From positions 97,167,340-97,231,339 of the forward strand of contig JAVMKO010000002.1 of the NCBI GenBank assembly GCA_032164245.1: 64,000 bases of DNA, given 5' to 3'. Below, one piece after another: positions 51,201-56,630 of the stretch (its first letter is position 1; every line of letters begins with the position of its first letter). This DNA comes from Sternotherus odoratus. Taxonomy: Eukaryota; Chordata; Testudines; Kinosternidae. The translations under genes and the position numbers were made by a program. A model generated the notes under the pieces. It saw only the letters and a list, made by a program, of their open reading frames with translations, searched no databases and was not told where the DNA came from.

Positions 51201-54200
51201 GAAGGAGTGTATGACATTCCTCCTCCCACTACCAAAGAACTTAGCAAGAAATTTACCTCTGACGTCCCTATACCTAATGATTTAATGTCACGCAAACATG
51301 GCCTGTATGACATTCCAGTGAGCAATCAAAATCAATTTCTTGGTCAGCAGATTGCTCCTCAGAAGGATGTCTATGATACCCCTCGTGGAGTTCCATTTCC
51401 TGGACAGCAGTCGGGATTCAGCAAAAGTCTAAATCCAGAGGGAAGGGAGGGGGTGTATGATGTGCCACCACAGACCACACCGGACACTAAAGGATCGAAA
51501 GATGTGACAGATGGGATAAATAGATTGTCTTTCTCCAGTACAGGCAGCACCAGGAGTAACATGTCTACATCTTCCACGACTTCAAAGGAGTCTTCTTTTT
51601 CAGCCTCGCCTTCTCAGGACAAACGATTAATACTGGATCCAGACACAGCCATAGAGAGACTTTATTGGCTTCAGCAGACAGTGGAGACTGTGGTCTCCAG
51701 CCTCATGGCCTTTGTTAACACAGAGTGGCGGTCTTTTGGGTACATGGAGAAAAATATCAATGAAATCCACACTGCCGTGGAGAAAGTAGAGCAGTCATTG
51801 GTAGAGTACCTTCAGTTTGCCAAAGGAGCAACAGCCAATGCTTCCTGTCTCTCAGAAATCAATCTCTATAACAAAATGAGAAGGGAGCTGCAGAGACTGG
51901 AGGATTCTCACCAGATCTTAACCCAGACCAGCCATGACCTAAGTAGCTACAGCTGGTCATTGAACATCTTGGCAGTCAACAAATCCCAAAACAAATGTGA
52001 TGATCTGGACCGATTTGTTATGGTGGCAAGGACAGTCCCAGATGATGCCAAGCAATTGACCACCACTATCAGCATCAATGCAGAGATGCTATTCAAACAG
52101 GTATCAGGCAGCTCACATTTAAAGAATGTTTCAGAGAACATTATGAACGCAACTGATTATGCATATAACAGCCCCCAGAATCAGCTGTTACATCATGGAG
52201 AGAAAACTCAGAACCATGGCAGTTCTCTGCCCCCACTTCCGAGTAAAGACCAGTATCCCCCTGGTATCACTAATGAGGGCTCTGAGAAGAGCTGGATGGA
52301 TGATTATGATTACGTTCACCTACAGGTAAGCAAGCCAGACACATTGTTCTGCTCAATGCAGATTGATATTTGTTGCATGCTCCTTTCTATAAGAACTGTT
52401 CATGGCAAGACAGGAAGCAGACTGTCGCACCAAGATACATTGAAATTCCTTTTATTTTTTTTAAATGGATGCATAGCAAAAGTTGCCTAAGAAACTTCAT
52501 TCAGCCCAGACTGCACATTGGGTACAAAAGTTTGAATCCCGAGAATGAGGATTCAAATGGGACACTCTATACATAATGGCTGTAGCCTATCACCAAGGTA
52601 ACAGTGTCTGTTTCCTCTTTGTCCTCTTGTGCATGTGCTACAAATTAAGGTGGCAATACAAGAAGGTACGTTTGCCACACTGTCTGTGGGCATTTAATTA
52701 TTAACTCTAGAGAATTACCCTTTGACACAATCTCTATTTTTTATCTTGTGCCAAAACAGGGAAAAGAGGAGTTTGAAAGACAACAGAAAGAGCTTCTAGA
52801 AAAAGAAAATATCATCAAGCAGAACAAGATGCAGCTGGAGCATCATCAGGTATGCCTAGTCAGACACAGCTGTCAGAATTGGAAGGCACCATGCAGGCCG
52901 CTTTGTACCATAAGACATGTCAGCCAAATAAAAGAGAAGGAGCTGGTCTCTCAGCCACAAAGGAGGCCAGGGTGTCCACTCACCCCTCTGATTCGGAAGT
53001 GGGTAGCATGCGAGAGAGTTTGCCACCATCGCCTCTTGTCGATTTTCTTCAGCCCGGGGGGCACTAAAGAAGGCAGGAACCTCTGTGGCAATTTAGCCCT
53101 TTCAGACTCTTGGAGATAGCCTGGGAGTCAGCATCATCCTCTCATTCATTACCTTGCTGCCATTGGATAGCAGAACTGCAGCTCTTCCTGTGTGTATTTG
53201 AGAGAGGTCTCCTCTGCTGGGAAGAGATCTGTCCCCTGAAAGCACATTTAAACCATGTCTGTTTAAGAGGTTAATTCTTTTTTACAGCACCTAGAAGCCC
53301 CTCTGTACTAGGCACAGTATATACACATTGTCTACGTCTACACAACACACACCTGGTGGTAGCATGTAGGATATGTGAAAAGCAGGTTCCATTCACACTG
53401 GCTGAGCCTTTCCCACGGTCTCCCCCCTGCTGGCATCTTTCCCTGCTGCCTCCCTCTGCCCGAGCCTTTCCATGTGGTAGGGAAAGGCTCTAGCAGCTGG
53501 GAGATGATGGCATCTTTCCCCACTTCCTCCTGGCTGCAGGCATCTTTCCCTGAGGTGGGGAAGAGGAGAGGTTCTCAACTGGATGTACAGCAACTCTTTC
53601 TGACTCTGTAGTGTCCCAATATATCAGTTCTTAAAACCATTAGTTTCTTAGATATAGCAGGGCTATTTTAGATTGTTACAACTTCTCTGGCCCTGTGTAG
53701 TTGGACTCATGATAACTAAAGCACCTGATTTTACAGGAAGTGGGGTCCAAAGATGTCCCAATATGCTTTTTAAAATCTTCAAAAATGTCTACAGTAGTTT
53801 TCCTATATGTGGCATACATAGATATACATGATGGTACACTCTGGCATAAAGGATTAATTGGCCCCCGTTTAGATGATCTGTGTAAGTTACTTGTGAGTAA
53901 CATACCCAAACCAAATCATTTACACACTATGGCGCTGGTATATAGAAACTGTGCTTGCAACTTGCATATAGGGTGTTAAGAAATCAGTGTGAAATGTATT
54001 TGCGTTTATCAAAGACAGAATAGGTTTGTGAATCATAATGAGGGTGATGTGATGTGTTAATAGAAGAGACTCTCCTCTCTTTGCCATTCAGATCAATCAG
54101 TTCCAGCAACTGGAGCAAGAGATCACCAAGCCTGTGGAAAACGACATCTCAAAATGGAAACCGCCACAGAGTCTTCAAACTGCAAGCAGCGCTGTGGGCT

Positions 54201-54601
54201 CTCAAGACAGAGAGCTGCTCTTCTTTTATTCTGACCAGTGCGAGACTCATTTTGTTTCTCTCCTAAATGCCATTGATGCCCTTTTTAACTGTGTCAGTGC
54301 TGCTCAGCCACCAAGGATGTTTGTCGCTCACAGCAAGTTTGTCATTTTAAGCGCTCACAAACTGGTGTTCATTGGGGACACGCTCACAAGGCAAGTGACT
54401 ACTCAGGATTTCCGCAGCAAAGTGATGAACTCCAGCAACCAGCTGTGTGACTTGCTAAAGAACATTGTTATGGCAACCAAGATGGCTGCTTTGTATTATC
54501 CCAACCCAGTTGCCCTGCAGGAGATGGTCGACCGAGTAACAGAACTGTCTCATCACGCACAGCTGTTCAAACGCTCTCTGATACAGATGGCATCATTCTG
54601 A
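3217..54601 (+). CDS. NEDD9: NEDD9 (HEF1/Cas-L) adhesion scaffold, gene span over seven coding exons
   Basis: NEDD9 is a p130Cas-family docking protein at focal adhesions, centrosome and spindle. FAK and Src-family kinases phosphorylate it, and it then recruits Crk and other SH2 partners to drive migration. Splicing 3217-3228, 27895-28341, 46740-46841, 50506-50607, 51105-52325, 52760-52849 and 54092-54601 gives 827 codons plus TGA (human 834). Seen in order: SH3 domain (about residues 9-65); YxxP sites at Tyr 92, 106, 118, 132, 166, 177, 189, 214, 223, 257, 289, 311 and 339; serine-rich segment (about 362-392) leading into a helical region; a YDYVHL motif (Tyr 622/624) matching the Src SH2-binding site of the family; and a conserved C-terminal FAT-like/dimerisation domain. 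All introns are GT-AG and phase 0. There is no frameshift or premature stop. The identity rests on near-identical SH3, serine-rich and C-terminal blocks; BCAR1, EFS and CASS4 fit much less well. Confidence 0.97.
4021..4131. repeat. worn imperfect palindrome (ancient MITE-like)
   Basis: The left end 'accaaattctgctc' is matched by 'gagcagaattaggtcc' at the right, with 'ctgaagtcaaagg' between. It is one of several related hairpins in the window with a 'CATTGAAGTCAATGG'-like centre. Confidence 0.5.
5990..6324. mobile_element. non-autonomous hAT-like element
   Basis: It begins 'caggagcggtgcaaggattt' and ends 'ttacaccagccctg', imperfect inverted ends of the CAGGGCCGGTGCAA type. The inner edges 'ttgcaccctgggtgaaact' and 'ggcgccctaggcagccgcc' are typical of a common reptile repeat. 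Flanks 'aaaatcag' and 'acattcag' may be a decayed 8-bp target duplication. An internal C run lies near 6200-6214. Class is by recognition of the ends; no transposase is present. Confidence 0.6.
6665..6730. repeat. worn imperfect palindrome (ancient MITE-like)
   Basis: Contains 'tcccattgactttaatgagg' with the partial complement 'ccactgaagcaaatgg' upstream. It belongs to the same hairpin group as 13997-14082 and 35904-35964. Confidence 0.35.
6988..8126 (-). mobile_element. 5'-truncated RTE-like (RTE-X type) LINE
   Basis: A non-LTR retrotransposon fragment on the minus strand. Reverse transcriptase reads from 8125 downwards with motif A (DFEKAFDSI), motif B (TGVRQGCVISP) and the catalytic FADD box (DCDFADDLALL). 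The C-terminal part has the RKRGRP...TWRR basic stretch. One in-frame TGA at 7238-7240 (a CGA-to-TGA type change) splits the frame, which otherwise runs on to 6995. The element ends in a short GATGATGATG tail at the low-coordinate side, as RTE types do. The endonuclease half is missing by 5' truncation. Clade placement is by motif pattern; a related LINE clade is possible. Confidence 0.85.
6995..8125 (-). pseudogene. LINE reverse transcriptase, broken by one stop
   Basis: About 376 codons of reverse transcriptase plus C-terminal region, read from 8125 to 6995 in a single frame with one internal TGA at 7238-7240. It keeps the FADD catalytic motif, so decay is limited. It lacks the N-terminal endonuclease and cannot be autonomous. 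It lies antisense within NEDD9 intron 1 and has no role in that gene that the sequence shows. Confidence 0.8.
9415..9600 (+). mobile_element. tRNA-derived SINE with CR1-like tail (turtle polIII SINE type)
   Basis: The head resembles a tRNA gene: an A box in 'tagctcagtggtttgagt' (9430-9447) and a B box in 'gagttcaatcc' (9469-9479). The body carries 'ggggactggacttgatgacc' and the tail 'ttccagttctatgag', which matches the 3' end of turtle CR1 LINEs and is the probable basis of its mobilisation. It fits the SINE family of cryptodire turtles. It is not a functional tRNA gene because the acceptor stem cannot form and the element continues well past the tRNA part. Confidence 0.8.
10200..10420 (-). 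repeat. MIR/L2-like fragment, antisense
   Basis: 'ttttacagataggaaacagg ... acttatctaaggtcacagag' is the antisense of the MIR core, which usually reads as cytosine-rich phrases about total counts and 'gtaaaat'. Boundaries are approximate. Confidence 0.55.
11276..12679 (-). mobile_element. 5'-truncated CR1 LINE (about 1.4 kb)
   Basis: Antisense CR1, with its 3' end at the low-coordinate side ('catagactttaaggctagaa'). It runs back through the 3' UTR into the C-terminal coding part: the minus strand encodes CR1-type residues such as YERKLKELGLYSLTKQRLR (about 12100-12010) and LDDLENWSDTKVMKFISANC (about 12475-12410), now in different frames. A long G run interrupts the 3' UTR at 11540-11567. The element stops abruptly at 12679 after 'ctgacagttcacctttcag'. 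The ends and text match the common turtle CR1 consensus. Confidence 0.88.
12680..13010. repeat. unclassified repeat with internal inverted arms
   Basis: The arms 'tagtaaaagtgagggagagg' (12704-12723) and 'cctgtccctgactttttcta' (12761-12780) are imperfect reverse complements separated by about 37 bp. A second self-complementary phrase lies near 12940-12990 ('gtcatggagatcattgg', 'tcatggactccatgaattcc'). It abuts the truncated CR1. I recognise it as a recurrent turtle-type repeat but cannot assign a class. Confidence 0.4.
13190..13530. repeat. GC-rich degenerate minisatellite
   Basis: Irregular repeats of about 35-47 bp built on 'cccgggtccaggcagc' and 'tgccggctccccgctgcc'. In the right half the direction flips to 'gacccgggcgggctggctga', giving local inverted symmetry. 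It creates long open frames on both strands that are compositional artefacts. Confidence 0.75.
13546..13676. mobile_element. 131-bp Tigger-like MITE
   Basis: Termini 'cagtaaaacctcgatataac' and 'tatatcgaggttttactg' are near-perfect inverted repeats extending about 28 bp, flanked by TA on both sides (13544-13545 and 13677-13678). It forms the right end of the composite element starting at 13092. Confidence 0.75.
13997..14082. repeat. imperfect palindrome (ancient MITE-like)
   Basis: 'caaattctctctgggtgtaa' at the left pairs with 'tttacactggcagagaattt' at the right around a 'gtcaatggaatt' centre. It is the clearest member of the window's hairpin group. Confidence 0.6.
15997..16701. mobile_element. 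PIF/Harbinger-like non-autonomous element (705 bp)
   Basis: Inverted ends 'gggcatggttagact' and 'agtctaaccataccc', flanked on both sides by TAA, which is the TWA-type 3-bp target duplication of the PIF/Harbinger superfamily. Inside are repeated 'agcgctacaa' and 'gcgctat' phrases and a run of four 'aagccat' repeats near 16220-16275. It encodes no transposase; open frames within it are chance. Confidence 0.65.
17701..17791. repeat. imperfect palindrome (ancient MITE-like)
   Basis: Starts 'ggggcctgatcatcc', has 'gttgaagtcaacgg' at the centre and ends 'agtgaatttggccc'. It belongs to the same group as 13997-14082. Confidence 0.4.
18011..18167. mobile_element. short hAT-like MITE with 8-bp target duplication
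   Basis: It begins 'cagggccggctccaggcacc' and ends 'gagcagggccttg'. The 8-bp direct repeat 'gctgggac' lies at 18003-18010 and 18168-18175, supporting hAT-type insertion. An internal T run covers about 18114-18131. Confidence 0.75.
18396..18420. repeat. A-rich simple repeat (AAAT-like)
   Basis: 'aaataaaataaaaataaata' and continuation; a low-complexity tract with no other content. Confidence 0.7.
19095..19497 (+). mobile_element. CR1 3'-end fragment split by a hAT insertion
   Basis: The two flanks 'gggtgagattctgtggcttg ... aggaagtcagactaga' (19100-19146) and 'gactagatggtcataatagt ... ctggccttaaagagcc' (19460-19500) join into the standard turtle CR1 3' end. The DNA between them is a separate element (19148-19459). 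Confidence 0.75.
19148..19459. mobile_element. hAT-like element inserted in CR1
   Basis: It starts 'cagggtttctcaaacatcat' and finishes '...gatccacagtttga'. The expected closing bases after 'gtttga' are missing, suggesting a small terminal deletion. The flanking 8-mers 'gactagac' (19140-19147) and 'gactagat' (19460-19467) differ at one base. 'gggtcgtgacccac' near the right end is typical of this hAT type. Confidence 0.65.
21665..21795 (+). repeat. MIR/L2-like 3' segment
   Basis: 'agctctttggagcagagacc' followed by 'tgtacagtgcccagcacaa' matches a widespread amniote repeat tail related to MIR/L2. A related worn tail lies at about 4785-4830. Confidence 0.5.
22673..22945. mobile_element. inverted-repeat MITE-like element
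   Basis: The ends 'gggtaggtctacagagc' and 'gctgtgtagacacacgc' are imperfect inverted repeats. Internal halves mirror each other: 'ctcccagcctgggttgac' against 'caacctgggctgggagg', and 'gagctttgaagctgcagctc' against 'gagctgcaacttcaaagctc'. It is therefore a foldback structure of about 270 bp. Superfamily uncertain. Confidence 0.55.
23600..23830 (+). repeat. L2-like LINE coding fragment
   Basis: The + strand around 23720-23800 reads SALHWLP...LLFIYQVLHSLGP, the familiar LHWLPV...YKxLHGLxP block near the C-terminal end of L2/CR1-type reverse transcriptase ORFs. Frameshifts separate it from anything upstream. It is old and non-functional. Confidence 0.55.
25773..25865. repeat. imperfect palindrome (ancient MITE-like)
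   Basis: 'ggggccaaattcctccctgg' at the left pairs with 'ccagagaggaatttggc' at the right. Same group as 13997-14082. Confidence 0.55.
26820..26965 (+). repeat. MIR/L2-like 3' segment
   Basis: 'tttttgtacaacacttagtg' and 'ctggggcctcaggccac' followed by 'aataatgatgatg'-like text resemble the segment at 21665-21795. Confidence 0.45.
27285..27430 (-). repeat. MIR/L2-like fragment, antisense
   Basis: 'tgtgaggcaggcaagtattg', then 'gggggaactaaggcagagg' and 'tacatgacttgctctaa' follow the antisense MIR pattern. Boundaries approximate. Confidence 0.55.
27490..27612 (-). mobile_element. Penelope-like element terminus
   Basis: 'aagaatcagagaggtagccg ... catcttaaagactaac ... gcataagctttcgtgggcta ... cccacttcatcgggt' matches the end of the element at 43903-44040 in the same orientation. 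It is a severely 5'-truncated copy about 280 bp before NEDD9 exon 2. Confidence 0.75.
27895..28341 (+). CDS. NEDD9: NEDD9 coding exon 2 (SH3 domain and first YxxP sites)
   Basis: Encodes residues 5-153 between acceptor 'ctctctacag' and donor 'gtgggt', both phase 0. It holds the whole SH3 domain: ALYDN at residues 10-14, the acidic EE/FRKGD loop, the WW pair at 43-44 and the GIVPGNRV strand at 53-60. SH3 domains of Cas proteins bind proline motifs in FAK, PYK2 and C3G. After it come four YxxP sites: YQTP (Tyr 92) and YQVP (Tyr 106, 118, 132). An in-frame ATG at 27901 (residue 7) could in principle serve as an internal start. Reading on past the donor gives unrelated residues and a stop, confirming the exon end. 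Confidence 0.97.
31557..31735. repeat. 43-bp CpG-rich tandem array (copy 1)
   Basis: Four units, the first slightly shorter. Each begins 'ggggcctggaagcgccgcgc' and ends 'gccgccgccgccagccgc'. The reverse complement lines up with the 43-bp unit in copy 2 with about eight differences. Confidence 0.9.
31860..32432. repeat. 60-bp G-rich tandem array (copy 1)
   Basis: About ten units with 'gagagacctggctgggtggg', then 'tcatttggggggggg', then 'ttggaggaaaggaggttttg'. Units differ mainly in the length of the G run and in 'tcagtt' versus 'tcattt'. The last unit is shortened. A related variant unit ('gagaccgggttgagcagg') precedes the array. Confidence 0.92.
32433..32632. repeat. short palindrome-bearing tandem array (copy 1)
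   Basis: Irregular runs of 'gtgtagtgttcat' and 'gtgtagtgaacaggtgttca'. The 12-bp perfect palindrome 'gaacaggtgttc' has a near form here, and CAGGTG or CATGTG E-box cores recur throughout. Confidence 0.85.
32990..33125 (+). repeat. MIR-like SINE fragment
   Basis: 'cgtcaggaaacctgggttct', 'tgtaatcttggacaagttct' and 'ctacctcatctgtaaaatat' follow the MIR core order on the + strand. Confidence 0.65.
33532..33656. mobile_element. 125-bp MITE with perfect 8-bp target duplication
   Basis: Ends 'tagggtgacca' and 'tctggtcaccta'-like ('atctggtcacccta') are inverted. The direct repeat 'gagcagga' occurs at 33524-33531 and 33657-33664. A relative lies at 42837-42957. The 8-bp duplication suggests hAT. Confidence 0.82.
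35904..35964. repeat. imperfect palindrome (ancient MITE-like)
   Basis: 'ttcaaatcccactgaagtca' pairs with 'acttcagtgagctttggatt' across an 'atggagtctgtccat' loop. Same group as 13997-14082. Confidence 0.55.
37088..37172. repeat. imperfect palindrome (ancient MITE-like)
   Basis: 'tggtataaatcaaaataact' at the left pairs with 'agttatattgatttatgctg' at the right around 'ccatggaagtcag'. Confidence 0.5.
38409..39443. mobile_element. hAT-like element with a nested hAT
   Basis: Starts 'cagggatgggcaaacttttt' and ends 'catagtttgcccaccctt'. The perfect 8-bp repeat 'ctctagta' flanks it at 38401-38408 and 39444-39451. Of its 1035 bp, 404 belong to an inserted second element (38722-39125). The GC-rich insert generates several long open frames that are not genes. 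Confidence 0.85.
38722..39125. mobile_element. 404-bp nested hAT-like element with terminal hairpin
   Basis: Ends 'cagggccggcgag' and 'gtcactggccctg'. The perfect 8-bp target duplication 'ctcccctc' lies at 38714-38721 and 39126-39133. Near the right end a long hairpin forms: the arm 'gtagagctgtgtaccggtcc' onward (39031-39066) against 39067-39099, with only a 2-bp insertion and one mismatch. A C run of 15 lies near 38769-38783. The element is inserted in the hAT at 38409-39443. Confidence 0.85.
40495..40700 (+). repeat. MIR-like SINE fragment
   Basis: 'ctctgtgtgactttggtcaa', 'gtctgtgcttcagattcctc' and 'cattgtaaagcactgaa' follow the MIR core and 3' order on the + strand. Confidence 0.65.
40682..40780. 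repeat. imperfect palindrome (ancient MITE-like)
   Basis: Starts 'cctaattctgctctcagtca', has 'gttccattggcactagtgga' in the centre and ends 'tagtgaaattgagaataaa'. It abuts the MIR fragment. Same group as 13997-14082. Confidence 0.45.
42837..42957. mobile_element. 121-bp MITE with 8-bp target duplication
   Basis: Ends 'taaggtgaccagatgtccc' and 'ctctggtcaccct' are inverted; 'ggtgaggt' is repeated at 42829-42836 and 42958-42965. It aligns with the element at 33532-33656 in the opposite orientation. Confidence 0.82.
43903..45412 (-). mobile_element. 5'-truncated Penelope-like element
   Basis: Minus-strand Penelope-like retroelement. Its terminus is at 43903-44040 ('agagatagccatgttagtct', 'gcataagctttcatggtc'). 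It encodes a partial reverse transcriptase with the YIDD catalytic box followed by a GIY-YIG endonuclease, the domain pair that defines Penelope elements. The N-terminal half of the polymerase is missing, and the coding part is split by a frameshift near 44815. The right edge near 45412 is a truncation point judged by loss of similarity. Confidence 0.88.
44136..45382 (-). pseudogene. Penelope reverse transcriptase/GIY-YIG endonuclease, frameshifted
   Basis: Two overlapping minus-strand frames. From 45382 the first carries the reverse transcriptase C-terminal half (MGTRMAPQYANIFMADLE near the start, LRYIDDIFIIW as the catalytic box). From about 44815 the reading moves to a second frame that ends at 44136. 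This carries the GIY-YIG nuclease: NVIYAIICHQCPSAMYIGQT about residues 160-180 of the second frame, then the RINAHKSD helix. One frameshift separates them. The polymerase palm is incomplete, so the copy is inactive, but both catalytic motifs survive. Confidence 0.85.
45806..46104. mobile_element. foldback MITE with two strong hairpins
   Basis: Inverted ends 'agggtatgtcttcactacc' and 'tagtggagacaagccctta'. Inside, a perfect 19-bp hairpin ('gcgatcgatttctcgcgtc' at 45857-45875 against 45883-45901, 7-base loop) and a second of about 25 bp (46016-46041 against 46045-46069, one extra base). Rich in CpG, so probably young. No clear target duplication; the bases next to the ends (ATA, TTA) would fit a decayed TWA of a Harbinger-type element. 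Confidence 0.7.
46740..46841 (+). CDS. NEDD9: NEDD9 coding exon 3 (YELP and YDIP sites)
   Basis: Encodes residues 154-187, 34 codons between acceptor 'aacccacag' and donor 'gtacgt', phase 0 on both sides. It starts VVTPVRTGQGYVYELP and ends YDIPPVRPSQG, giving YxxP tyrosines 166 and 177 in the substrate region that binds Crk-type SH2 domains once phosphorylated. It matches the corresponding mammalian exon closely. Since the exon is a multiple of three, skipping it would remove two docking tyrosines without changing frame. Confidence 0.95.
48288..48505. repeat. short palindrome-bearing tandem array (copy 2)
   Basis: 'cactacacatgaacacctgt' units of about 21 bp alternate with a shorter 'actacacatgaac' unit. 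The perfect 12-bp palindrome 'gaacacctgttc' occurs about five times. Confidence 0.88.
48513..48990. repeat. 60-bp C-rich tandem array (copy 2)
   Basis: About seven units of 'aactgacccacccagccagg', 'tctctccccccaaaacctcc' and 'tttcctccaaccccc', then two shorter variants with 'gacccgctcaacccggtctc'. Unit length varies between about 54 and 65 through the C runs. Confidence 0.92.
49092..49293. repeat. CpG-rich tandem array (copy 2), 43/33-bp alternation
   Basis: Five units containing 'ggcggcagcggagcacgcgg'. Units with and without 'ccccgcggctg' alternate, so the repeat has a higher-order period of about 76 bp. Confidence 0.85.
50506..50607 (+). CDS. NEDD9: NEDD9 coding exon 4 (two YDVP sites)
   Basis: Encodes residues 188-221, again 34 codons and phase 0 at both ends, between acceptor 'tctcttcag' and donor 'gtaagt'. 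It begins IYDVPPASVKGPVHSVP and ends QGVYDVPPIKG, adding tyrosines 189 and 214 to the substrate domain. Equal length and similar ends suggest that exons 3 and 4 arose by duplication, as also holds in mammals. Confidence 0.95.
50608..51104 (+). other. NEDD9: NEDD9 intron 4 (497 bp)
   Basis: gtaagt donor and 'ctgcatttcag' acceptor. A worn hairpin of the ancient MITE-like group lies at about 50937-51000 ('ggccccattgaagtctg', 'ccattgacttcactgaa'). Nothing else is seen. Confidence 0.85.
51105..52325 (+). CDS. NEDD9: NEDD9 coding exon 5 (substrate end, serine-rich region, YDYV motif)
   Basis: The large exon: 407 codons, residues 222-628, acceptor 'gcatttcag', donor 'gtaagc'. It contains the last YDxP sites (Tyr 223, 257, 289, 311, 339), then DGINRLSFSSTGSTRSNMST (357-376), which opens the serine-rich region and its four-helix bundle, and ends YDYVHLQ (622-628), the Src SH2 docking site. 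Where the human protein has a YDFP site after the first YDxP of this exon, this protein reads LLDLPP and lacks the tyrosine. Human NEDD9 is cut by caspases at DLVD and DDYD; here the first reads DVTD (354-357) and the second is kept (620-623). Confidence 0.97.
52326..52759 (+). other. NEDD9: NEDD9 intron 5 (434 bp)
   Basis: gtaagc donor and 'gtgccaaaacag' acceptor. No repeat or other feature recognised. Exon 5 frame continues open for about 55 codons into it before a stop, so intron retention would truncate the protein. Confidence 0.85.
52760..52849 (+). CDS. NEDD9: NEDD9 coding exon 6 (coiled-coil segment)
   Basis: Thirty codons, residues 629-658, starting GKEEFERQQKELLEKENIIK and ending LEHHQ, between 'ccaaaacag' and 'gtatgc', phase 0. 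The highly charged, heptad-like sequence is identical to the mammalian segment as I know it and is likely a helix between the YDYV motif and the C-terminal domain. Confidence 0.96.
52850..54091 (+). other. NEDD9: NEDD9 intron 6 (about 1.2 kb)
   Basis: gtatgc donor and 'tttgccattcag' acceptor. The stretch 53325-53600 ('ctacgtctacacaacacac', repeated 'ggcatctttccc' and 'gagcctttcc' phrases) resembles a DNA-transposon-derived turtle repeat of uncertain class, with internal inverted pieces near 53403 and 53480. The rest shows nothing. Confidence 0.75.
54092..54601 (+). CDS. NEDD9: NEDD9 coding exon 7 (C-terminal dimerisation/FAT-like domain) and stop
   Basis: Encodes residues 659-827 and ends in TGA at 54599-54601. 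It begins INQFQQLEQEITKPVENDIS and contains the conserved C-terminal block: LLFFYSDQCETHFVSLLNAI, the FVAHSKFVILSAHKLVFIGD helices and NSSNQLCDLLKNIVMATKMA. In Cas proteins this helical domain mediates homo- and heterodimerisation and focal-adhesion targeting. The final residues LFKRSLIQMASF match the family's usual end. Confidence 0.97.
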   Translation: MNQFQQLEQEITKPVENDISKWKPPQSLQTASSAVGSQDRELLFFYSDQCETHFVSLLNAIDALFNCVSAAQPPRMFVAHSKFVILSAHKLVFIGDTLTRQVTTQDFRSKVMNSSNQLCDLLKNIVMATKMAALYYPNPVALQEMVDRVTELSHHAQLFKRSLIQMASF

Positions 54602-55197
54602 AACAAACAAAATGGAATCCAATCAATGCACAGCAAATATGATTTTAAAAACTGGAAATAAGTCCTATTTTATGTAAATGTTATCAATTTCTGTAGATAT
54701 TTTATATGAAATATTTTAAATACATTTTTATGGATTAGAAAATCTAAAATTCAGGGATCTGGGGGTATATCTGTTTCCCTATTATGTTTTAGCATACATA
54801 TATATGTGTGTATACACTGCATATATGTATATGTTGCTACATTCCATAAGACACCATTATGTAAGCACCTTAAAAGTATGCATCCGTTAAGTGGTGCATA
54901 TCATTGTATATACTGCCTGGTTTTCAATATATCCATTAATTGGATGCTGCACTCTCTTTTGGGGGGGCATACTGTGTATTTTGCTTCAACTTAAATGTGG
55001 CACATGAACAAGGCTGTCAAATCTATTTGTAGCAATTCATGATGTAGATGTAATAGTTCTAATGGAACCCCAATCCCTTCCTAGAATCGACTTGATTTGA
55101 ATTAATTTAGTAAAGAATTATCTGTACCCTCAACTTGATTTTGCATACAGGAGTCAATCACTTTGAACAGTGTGTATATATAAGTTACATAACAGGC

Positions 55198-55203
55198 AAT
55201 AAA
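55198..55203 (+). promoter_or_regulatory. NEDD9: candidate proximal poly(A) signal AATAAA
   Basis: Canonical AATAAA about 600 bp after the stop codon. It would give a short 3' UTR isoform. No strong downstream GT-rich element is obvious. Confidence 0.4.
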
Positions 55204-56630
55204 TCAAGGCTCCAACCAGCGGGGCAAAATTCATCCTTATATAGCATGGTAGACAGGAAGGATTGTATATATTTAAAAATAACGTCTTAATGCCACAAAA
55301 TATTTTAAAAATCTGGAAGAATTCCCAACAATATAAATTCACATATGTTTATCCCACCTTTCCTTGCATTTGCAAATAATTATATCTGTCAGACTTTAAA
55401 GATGTATATATATATATATATTTTGCAGACCTAGGGATTTACTCAAAGTTGCTGAATGTCCCTAAATCTTGCTGACATCAGTGGATTCTGAAGGTTCACA
55501 ACATCTCACAAAGATGAGGATTAATGAAAATGCCTGGCATCATAATTCCCCATGAAAAGGCTTAATTTGCCATCAGTTTTGGAACATCTGACTAGAACAT
55601 ATGTAATTTTAGGAGAAAATAGCACTTATCTCTATGACAAATTCTTATGAATCATTTGCACTTTTGCAGCTCTGAGCTTCACTCAGATTGTGGATTTTTT
55701 CCAAATTTTCCTTCCTGGCCCAGCCTGGGCTACAGCCACCAAAGCAACACCCTATTTTTAAAGGGGCAATTCCAAATGTAGCAGACACAACAATGACTTG
55801 ACCACAGGTCACATTACATGGTCATGCCTAACTGTGGAGTAGTGGCATTCAGGCTCAAGGGAATGAGACCCAGATGATACTCAATGTACTTGTGATTTAA
55901 AACAAAGATTTTGTTACCCAAGTTTCTTTGTGATAATTCAGGCTACAGTCCCAAGTCTTTATGTATTCTGAGTGTTTGCATAAGAGACCAGCCTGATGGT
56001 AAATACAAAAATCACACCATGCAGGATACCTAGTCAGGAGGCACTTAAGTAAAGTCTTTCTTCACGAAAGGATGTCTGGTATTTTTGTTCCAGCCTATGT
56101 CTAAACATGTTCTCTGGTGCATGCCTCATTGCAGTGCATTTGTTTATTTTGGATAACAGAACTGGTTAACCACCAAATGAAGTTATGCTTTCCTAATATA
56201 TTGTCTCAGAGTGACGACTGCTCATCACTGAGTGTTACCATAATGTTTCCAGAGGGCTCAAACCTCCTCCCATTAAAGCCAGTGGGAGTTCAGAGAGACT
56301 TCAATACCAACAGAATCATACCCAGCACTTGCATCAGATATAATATTTAAAGCTCTTCTCTGTTTTACAAGAGGAGAGGAATAGTTATCCCATTGCAAAC
56401 AAAATAGGATTGCCAAAAAATACCAAAGAATCCACTTGAACCTGTTTTGTATTTGTGTTATTTGGGATTTTTCTATTTTTTTCCCATTGTAATATTTTTA
56501 GAAAGTGACAAATTGTTCTAAACTTTAGCCATCGTGTCAAGAACTTTTGAGTTTTCAAAAAGGGGGATTCCTTTTATGGCAAACATATTATTGTTTACTT
56601 GTTACCTTGTAGAAAGTATTTTTAAAAATC

